Origin: an uncultured Lachnoclostridium sp.
GTDB lineage: Bacteria > Bacillota > Clostridia > Lachnospirales > Lachnospiraceae
Assembly: GCA_946499505.1 (NCBI GenBank)
Contig: CAMMSL010000010.1
Location: 25,817-89,816 of the forward strand
Direction of reading: 5' to 3'
Length of the DNA: 64,000 nucleotides
The notes under the pieces were generated by a model, which ran no database searches, had not been told where the DNA came from, and was given only the letters and a program-made list of their open reading frames with translations. The position numbers and the translations under genes were made by a program. Below are positions 59,103 through 64,000 of the stretch, piece by piece (the stretch's first letter is position 1; each line of letters begins with the position of its first letter).

Positions 59103-59613
59103 ATGGATAAATATACGGAAATCAGAAAAAGATTTGAAAAAAATGCGGATCAGGAAAATGCTGTAAAGATGGCTAAATACATGAAAAATCACTTCATTTT
59201 CTACGGGATACCGACTCCGAAACGAAAGAAACTGTACGGAGATTTTCTGAAAGGCGAGGGAAAAAATAAAACAATAGACTGGGGATTCCTCGATCAGTGT
59301 TATGAAGATGAGCACAGAGAATTCCAGTATCTCGTAGCAGACTACCTTTCTGCCCTGAATTCTTTGCTTGCTTTTGAGGATATACCGGCGATAAGAAAAT
59401 TTATCGACAGGAAACAGTGATACAGTTCTTCTTGAGAAGATCATCGTCAATAATCTTGGCAGTGATGAATTCTTTATTAACAAAGCAATCGGGTGGAGTC
59501 TGCGGGATTACTCAAAGACAGATCCGGAATGGGTGAGGGATTTTATAGAAAGATACAGAAACCGGATGGATAAGCTGAGCATCCGGGAGGCAGGTAAGTA
59601 TATAAAAAAATGA
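59103..59613 (+). pseudogene. DNA alkylation repair (AlkD-like) gene with internal deletion and frameshift
   Basis: The first frame (59103-59420) encodes the N-terminal half of an AlkD HEAT-repeat glycosylase: GIPTPKRKKLYGDFL and EFQYLVADYL, and stops at IDRKQ. A second frame from 59419 gives the C-terminal end: TVLLEKIIVNNLGSDEFFINKA, IGWSLRDYSKTDPEWVRDFI. The missing middle (about 40 residues) normally contains the SWWDTVD segment with catalytic residues. So the gene has lost its active-site block and its frame. Confidence 0.85.
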
Positions 59614-59628
59614 ACCGGAGACAGTGAC

Positions 59629-60195
59629 ATGGTAAATATAGTGGTAAGAAATGCAACAGTGGAGGATGCGCAGGCTCTTCTCGACATCTATTCATATTAT
59701 GTAAAGAATACAGCAATCTCATTTGAATATGAGGTGCCGTCTTTGGAAGAATTCAAAGACAGGATGCGAAAGACACTGAAAAAGTACCCGTATCTCTGCA
59801 TTGTTAAAGACGGAATAATCAAAGGATATGCTTATGCGGGAGCATTTGTCGGGCGTGCCGCGTATGACTGGTCCGCAGAAATGACAGTGTATATTACGCA
59901 TGATGCGAGAAAGTGCGGACTGGGCAGAAGAATATACGAGGCGCTTGAAACGGCGCTGAAAGAAATGGGAATCCTGAACTTGTATGCATGTATCGGATAT
60001 CCGGAAGTAGAGGACGAATATCTCACGAAGAATAGTGTCCTTTTCCATCAGCATATGGGATACAGAAAAGTAGGCGAGTTCCATAGGTGCGGCTATAAGT
60101 TCGGCCGCTGGTATCATATGGTCTGGATGGAAAAAATCATAGGCGAGCATAGTGAAAATCAGACTGCTGTAAGACCATATACATCCGTTCTATAG
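59629..60195 (+). CDS. GNAT family N-acetyltransferase, phosphinothricin-acetyltransferase-like
   Basis: A 188-residue enzyme of the Pat/YncA type: start VRNATVEDAQALLDIYSYYV, ISFEYEVPSLEEF, YAGAFVGRAAYDWSAEMTVYI, then KCGLGRRIYEALE as the acetyl-CoA loop and HMGYRKVGEF. Family members acetylate phosphinothricin, methionine sulfoximine or related amino-acid analogues. CGGAGACAG precedes the ATG. It overlaps nothing and ends 14 bases before the flavin reductase gene. Confidence 0.9.
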   Translation: MVNIVVRNATVEDAQALLDIYSYYVKNTAISFEYEVPSLEEFKDRMRKTLKKYPYLCIVKDGIIKGYAYAGAFVGRAAYDWSAEMTVYITHDARKCGLGRRIYEALETALKEMGILNLYACIGYPEVEDEYLTKNSVLFHQHMGYRKVGEFHRCGYKFGRWYHMVWMEKIIGEHSENQTAVRPYTSVL

Positions 60196-60209
60196 AATGG
60201 AGGAAAATG

Positions 60210-60857
60210 ATGAAGATTGAGATTGGGAAAGAATTTCCAAGGTATTTTAAACCATTGTATCCGGAAGAATTTAATCTGTTCCATCATTTCGAGACAACAG
60301 CGGGTATCCCGTCCGTGCTGTTTGCCATAACGACATGGAAAGAAAACGGAAAGCCGAATATATGCTTCCATGCATGGAGCTGTTTTCACGGGGACAGGAC
60401 AGCATTTTTTGCCGTGATGGGAAATCTGTATCAGCATACGCATACGTATGCGAATATTAAGAGAGATGAATGTTTCTGTATTAATTTCCTGCCGATCAGC
60501 TATTATGACAGGCTTGTCAGAACGATCGATCAGAATGACTATGAGGCGGATGAATTTCAGATCGGGGATTTCACTCTTTCAGAAGGACATGCAATTCATG
60601 CGCCGGTGATCGAAGAGGCTTTTATCAGTATGGAGTGCAGACTGAAGTCAGTTCAGGACTTAAGCGGTGCGGGAATTACGTCAATGGTCATCGGAGAAGT
60701 TGTGCATGCGTCGGTGGATGAAGACTATGCCGGAGGATATGAGAAAAGATATGGAAAAGACGGTTTTATGATGTTGGTTCCTGCACCACAGGATCTGGTG
60801 ACCGGAGAGCCGGCACAGTCCGCGATTGCGACAGTTGAGATTGAGATGTTGGACTAA
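60210..60857 (+). CDS. Flavin reductase-like protein
   Basis: A 215-residue protein with an FMN-binding split-barrel pattern: FHHFETTAGIPSVLFAITTWKENGKPN at the start, CINFLPISYYD in the middle, VIGEVVHASVDE near the end. It probably binds FMN and takes electrons from NAD(P)H. ATG 60210 is preferred because GGAGG is then 6 bases away; ATG 60207 directly precedes it. Confidence 0.82.
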   Translation: MKIEIGKEFPRYFKPLYPEEFNLFHHFETTAGIPSVLFAITTWKENGKPNICFHAWSCFHGDRTAFFAVMGNLYQHTHTYANIKRDECFCINFLPISYYDRLVRTIDQNDYEADEFQIGDFTLSEGHAIHAPVIEEAFISMECRLKSVQDLSGAGITSMVIGEVVHASVDEDYAGGYEKRYGKDGFMMLVPAPQDLVTGEPAQSAIATVEIEMLD

Positions 60858-60931
60858 AGGCTGAAGGTCGGAAGTGATGGATGTTCTTCATGGAGTTTGA
60901 CTGTGCGCATATTTTAAGGAGTGGAATTACA

Positions 60932-61381
60932 ATGATCAAATTCATGCCAATAAGATACTGGAAAAATATTTCACTTGCTTTATTTATTACAGGGCTGACT
61001 TTTACTCTGGTTGGAACTTTCTGCATTAAAGGAAATCTGGTCGTTCATTGGAGCGATGAAGGTGTACCGAACAATTTCGCCGGGAAATGGGTTTTATGGG
61101 CTTTAGTTTTATTATCAGCGATATCCATGCTTACATATAACAGTTTTACGAAAGAAAAGGCCTATTCAGCAGGATTCGGCGGCCCGGTAAGTCCGGAAAT
61201 GGCAGGAGCATTATCAGCCGGGTTAACCGGCATTTTTTCGTTTGTTGCGGTAACGTTGGTTGTTTACAGCTTCTATTCTGAGATCGTGGTTCCGATTATC
61301 GGAACAGTGCTTATTATTGCAATGCTTATTGTATTTCCATTGATCGCGTATTTTCGGAACAGAGGAAACAGAGATAAATAA
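60932..61381 (+). CDS. DUF1648-type membrane protein
   Basis: A 149-residue protein with four hydrophobic helices. The loop VVHWSDEGVPNNFAGKW after the first helix is the DUF1648 signature; this domain often occurs together with SdpI-type proteins. Function unknown. AAGGAG lies 9 bases before ATG 60932. Together with the SdpI-like gene at 54479 it is the second protein of this superfamily here. Confidence 0.8.
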   Translation: MIKFMPIRYWKNISLALFITGLTFTLVGTFCIKGNLVVHWSDEGVPNNFAGKWVLWALVLLSAISMLTYNSFTKEKAYSAGFGGPVSPEMAGALSAGLTGIFSFVAVTLVVYSFYSEIVVPIIGTVLIIAMLIVFPLIAYFRNRGNRDK

Positions 61382-61404
61382 GATAAAAACAGACAGGAGA
61401 TATG

Positions 61405-61953
61405 ATGAAAGGGTTTACAAGAGAGAATCAGATGTTTTCGCTCTGTGGGCTGAATTGTGGGCTGTGCCCGATGTTTATCGGAAAATACTGCGGCGGATGC
61501 GGAAATGGAAATCAGTCATGTAAGATCGCGCGATGCAGCTTGGAACACGGGGCACCGGAATATTGTTATGAATGTGAATGTTATCCATGTGAGAAATATG
61601 AGCATGTGGATGAATTTGATTCCCTTATCACTCACAGACGCCAGAAAGCGGATTTAGAGAAAGCAAAGCGGACAGGAATTGCTGCATACAATGCGGAGCA
61701 GTCGGAAAAGATACAGATACTGCAAGAACTATTGGATAATTTTAATGACGGACGCAGAAAGAATTTTTTTTGCATAGCGGTTAATCTGTTAGAACTCTCA
61801 GAACTTCGGGAAGCTTTGGCACAGATAGAAACTTATACAAAGCAGACAGAATTGCCAGTCAAGGAGAAAAGTTTATATGCAGCAGGGGTATTGCAAAGAA
61901 TAGCAGACAGAAGACATATAAAGTTGAGACTTTGTCGTAAAAGATCGAGATAA
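61405..61953 (+). CDS. DUF3795 cysteine-rich protein
   Basis: A 182-residue soluble protein. The N-terminal 65 residues have the DUF3795 pattern: CGLNCGLCPMF, YCGGCGNGNQSCKIARC, then YCYECECYPCEKY, a cluster of more than ten cysteines likely to bind metal. A helical C-terminal half follows. The function of the family is unknown. ATG 61405 has AGGAG 5 bases before it; the preceding ATG at 61402 is too close. Confidence 0.88.
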   Translation: MKGFTRENQMFSLCGLNCGLCPMFIGKYCGGCGNGNQSCKIARCSLEHGAPEYCYECECYPCEKYEHVDEFDSLITHRRQKADLEKAKRTGIAAYNAEQSEKIQILQELLDNFNDGRRKNFFCIAVNLLELSELREALAQIETYTKQTELPVKEKSLYAAGVLQRIADRRHIKLRLCRKRSR

Positions 61954-61962
61954 ATACCAGGC

Positions 61963-62010
61963 ATATGAAGACTTTGTATATGATGAAAGAAGACTTCATG
62001 CCATGGCAAC
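61963..62010 (+). other. Inverted repeat between the DUF3795 and regulator genes
   Basis: GGC-AT-ATGAAG near 61960-61972 can pair with CTTCAT-GCC near 61993-62002, with two unpaired bases. There is no T-run. The next 100 bases hold no gene and no confident promoter; CTGT-CAGT-ACAG (about 62071-62082) is a short palindrome before the regulator gene. Confidence 0.3.
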
Positions 62011-62106
62011 CGTTGGTTGACATTTTTCAAGGTGTTGGTGGTGGAGGTGCAACGTGTACTTTTGTTAAACTGTCAGTACAGCATTACAAGAAAGGCGGTA
62101 TCAACT

Positions 62107-62739
62107 ATGACAATAGCTGACAGAATCCAGAATTTAAGAAAGACAAGAGGGATTTCACAGGAAGAACTTGCGGACAGGATAGGTGTATCGAGACAGGCTG
62201 TTTCAAAATGGGAGAGTAAACAAAGCACCCCGGATGTTGAAAAGATCATATTATTGAGTGAATATTTTGGAGTGACAACAGATTATCTTCTGAAAGGAAT
62301 TGAACCGTTAGCTCAGGAAGATGGCAGAAATAACAATGTGCATACGATGAACCTCGTTGCAACAGCTTTGGATCTGCTTGGTATTATGATGTCCTGTCTC
62401 ATATGGCCTGAAACTGTGAATGTCGGACCTATCATTGCCGGATCGGTGTTTTTGGTTTTAGGTGTTATGGTTCATATGATCGGTATTATTCAGATATCTG
62501 GCAATCAAAAAGTTTTAGCAAAATGCAGATTTTGGAAACTAAATATCTGGATGATATTGTTCTTGCCGTTGTCGGTCATCTGGAATACCGTGACAGTACA
62601 GATGCCCGCACCATATCCTCTGGTGTATGAGAATACGTACCATTTATTTGTTGTTTTTTGGATTATTTACTTGTGTGTGTGTGGACTAGTAATGTGGATC
62701 TGTATGAATAAGGAAAAAGAAAACCGTGGGAAAATGTAA
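62107..62739 (+). CDS. XRE family regulator with membrane domain
   Basis: A 210-residue protein. Residues 1-65 are a Cro/C1-type helix-turn-helix (ADRIQNLRKTRGISQEELADRIGVSRQAVSKWE). After a short linker, four hydrophobic helices follow (about 85-200). Such membrane-bound XRE regulators in Firmicutes are thought to sense envelope conditions. AAAGGCGG precedes ATG 62107. No clear target operon; a small palindrome lies just upstream. Confidence 0.88.
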   Translation: MTIADRIQNLRKTRGISQEELADRIGVSRQAVSKWESKQSTPDVEKIILLSEYFGVTTDYLLKGIEPLAQEDGRNNNVHTMNLVATALDLLGIMMSCLIWPETVNVGPIIAGSVFLVLGVMVHMIGIIQISGNQKVLAKCRFWKLNIWMILFLPLSVIWNTVTVQMPAPYPLVYENTYHLFVVFWIIYLCVCGLVMWICMNKEKENRGKM

Positions 62740-62781
62740 TTTGATAAAAGGACTACAATGGTATGAAATTTTGAAAAGGTG

Positions 62782-63030
62782 ATGACGGTGAAGATTGATT
62801 TCGCAGATATTGTGCTTTTGAATGCAGAACTCAAAAAAAGAAATACCCGCTATCATGTGACTTATAAAGATGAAAATACTGCCTGTATAGAGCCGCCGGG
62901 CGAGTGCTGTCTGACGGATGAATTAAAAACACGTGCTATGGAGTGCATCAGAGATTATTACTGGAAGAAGGGAGTTCGGGTTTATTTTTTTGAAGATGAA
63001 CTGTATTTTTCGTGTGAGGAGAGTGTGTGA
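62782..63030 (+). CDS. Small hypothetical protein, 82-83 residues
   Basis: A short soluble protein: KIDFADIVLLNAELKKRNTRYHV, ACIEPPGECCLTDEL, then a helix and FFEDELYFSCEES. Similar short proteins occur widely in Lachnospiraceae without known function. The start is uncertain (GTG 62779, ATG 62782 or GTG 62788); AAAAGG and AGGTG give the best spacing for the last. It is the last gene before the rRNA operon. Confidence 0.65.
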   Translation: MTVKIDFADIVLLNAELKKRNTRYHVTYKDENTACIEPPGECCLTDELKTRAMECIRDYYWKKGVRVYFFEDELYFSCEESV

Positions 63031-63375
63031 GAGGTTTTTGGTTCTTTGTTTTTTGTTCTGTAAAACTCTTCTCAGGCTGGGAGTTTTGGATAGGTGTGGT
63101 GAGTTGTTAGAAGATATATTTAGTACAAAAGTGGTGCTGTTCAGACAGGACGGTGATGAATGATGAAAGGGAAACGGCAGCATACGATAGCAGCCTTGGA
63201 AAGATGGAGAAGAAGTGGATGCCCGGCCAGGAGGCGTTTTATATTATGAGTTATTCATTTGCAGGATAATATTTACGATACATAGATTACAGAAAGCAGA
63301 TTGTATAATAATTGATGATGTCAGACTATATTGAATTGCGTGAATTGTCTGAAATAAATAAAAAACAGAAAAAAC
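63031..63375. other. Gene-poor stretch before the rRNA promoters
   Basis: About 345 bases with no convincing gene. Short frames here give protein-like fragments (such as LEDIFSTKVVLFRQDGDE ending near 63163) without a start or ribosome-binding site; they may be remnants. The region is A/T-rich towards the promoters. Confidence 0.4.
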
Positions 63376-63404
63376 ATTGACAATTCCATCCTGCAGTGAT
63401 AAGA
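63376..63404 (+). promoter_or_regulatory. rRNA operon promoter P1
   Basis: TTGACA (63376-63381) and TAAGAT (63399-63404), spacer 17 bases. Confidence 0.85.
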
Positions 63405-63499
63405 TAGCACCTGTCGCTGATGACGGGGCCTTAAAAGCCGCAGCAAATCAGGTCAGCCGGAGACGCGGAGGCGGAACAGCCGGGGGCATGAAAAAACTG

Positions 63500-63528
63500 T
63501 TGACAACGCCTTGTTGATGTGATAACCT
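63500..63528 (+). promoter_or_regulatory. rRNA operon promoter P2
   Basis: TTGACA (63500-63505) and TAACCT (63523-63528), spacer 17 bases. Its -10 box is weaker than those of P1 and P3. Confidence 0.65.
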
Positions 63529-63597
63529 ATACAGGCTGTCGCTTGAAGCGGACCGAAAGGGAAGCAGATGAGACAGAAAAGAAAAATAAAAAAGTTC

Positions 63598-63626
63598 TTG
63601 ACAAAGCGGAACGGATTTGATAGAAT
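63598..63626 (+). promoter_or_regulatory. rRNA operon promoter P3
   Basis: TTGACA (63598-63603) and TAGAAT (63621-63626), spacer 17 bases. The leader that follows contains a hairpin GGTTC-AAAC-GAACC near 63725-63738. Confidence 0.88.
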
Positions 63627-63793
63627 ATCAAAGCTGTCGCAAGAAAAGAACGACAGGAACCTTGATAACTGAACAATAGACAACAACCCTTGAAAATTTC
63701 TTTGAAGAGAAAATTTCTAAGAACGGTTCAAACGAACCAAACACAGTAAAGGGATAGAATTGCTAGCAGTAATTCTTGAACAGAACAAACACT

Positions 63794-64000
<207 letters not shown>

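Noticed and set aside
39302-63030. A chromosomal integron with gene cassettes
   Set aside because: The small same-direction genes suggested it, but there are no attC-like imperfect palindromes between genes and no tyrosine integrase.

Overview
The window looks like chromosome of a gut-type Firmicute of the family Lachnospiraceae (Clostridium cluster XIVa). The 5' part of a 16S rRNA gene at the right end has the cluster XIVa look (closest by eye to Mediterraneibacter, Dorea and their relatives). The gene content agrees: DUF5688 next to a SpaA-type surface protein, an anaerobic cobalamin pathway, an Rpn-like nuclease, and many small GNAT and DUF genes. The genus cannot be fixed from this stretch. 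Almost every gene is on the + strand; the exception is one minus-strand block at 6.7-9.6 kb.

Layout. 0-1.4 kb: end of shikimate kinase, a YqeG phosphatase and elongation factor P. 1.4-6.4 kb: an operon of a DUF5688 protein and a 1147-residue sortase-anchored pilin-like protein, then a coiled-coil protein and tRNA-Arg(CCG). 6.7-9.6 kb (minus): ABC permease, ABC ATPase and a YtrA-type GntR repressor with a clear palindromic operator, then endonuclease IV. 9.8-13.7 kb: argS, an AlaX-type editing protein and a CPBP protease. 14-20.1 kb: glutamate synthase gltB-gltD. 20.3-23 kb: two tandem paralogous coiled-coil/NlpC-P60 peptidoglycan hydrolases with nearly the same promoter. 23.1-38 kb: a corrinoid adenosyltransferase, then a cobalamin riboswitch and a long operon for cobalt uptake (cbiMNQO) and early and late cobalamin synthesis (cbiK, D, L, F, H, ET, A, cobT, cobS, a CobC-like phosphatase), ending at a hairpin terminator. 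38-63 kb: a dense accessory region of small + strand genes: an Rpn-like nuclease, flavodoxins, GNAT acetyltransferases, VOC, Fic, DUF1349, YdcF, SdpI/DUF1648 proteins and others. 63.4-64 kb: three tandem promoters and the start of an rRNA operon.

How it fits together. The B12 block forms a regulatory unit: cobalamin should bind the riboswitch and shut off cobalt import and ring synthesis. CbiC, CbiG, CbiJ, CbiP, CbiB and CobU are not in the window, so part of the pathway must lie elsewhere. The accessory region shows repeated gene decay: an HAD phosphatase and an AlkD glycosylase each have an internal deletion with a frameshift, a DUF3267 protein lacks its HExxH segment in frame, and a GNAT gene survives only as its C-terminus.

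The least explained signals are two structured DNA elements at 24646-24783 and 45184-45369. Both fold on paper into a closed junction with one long arm capped by the same 12-mer, and both supply the last codons of the upstream gene. A second is a 113-bp direct repeat (about 93% identical) that flanks the Rpn-like nuclease and copies the end of the cobC-like gene with its terminator. No CRISPR array, prophage, complete insertion sequence or classical defence operon was seen.
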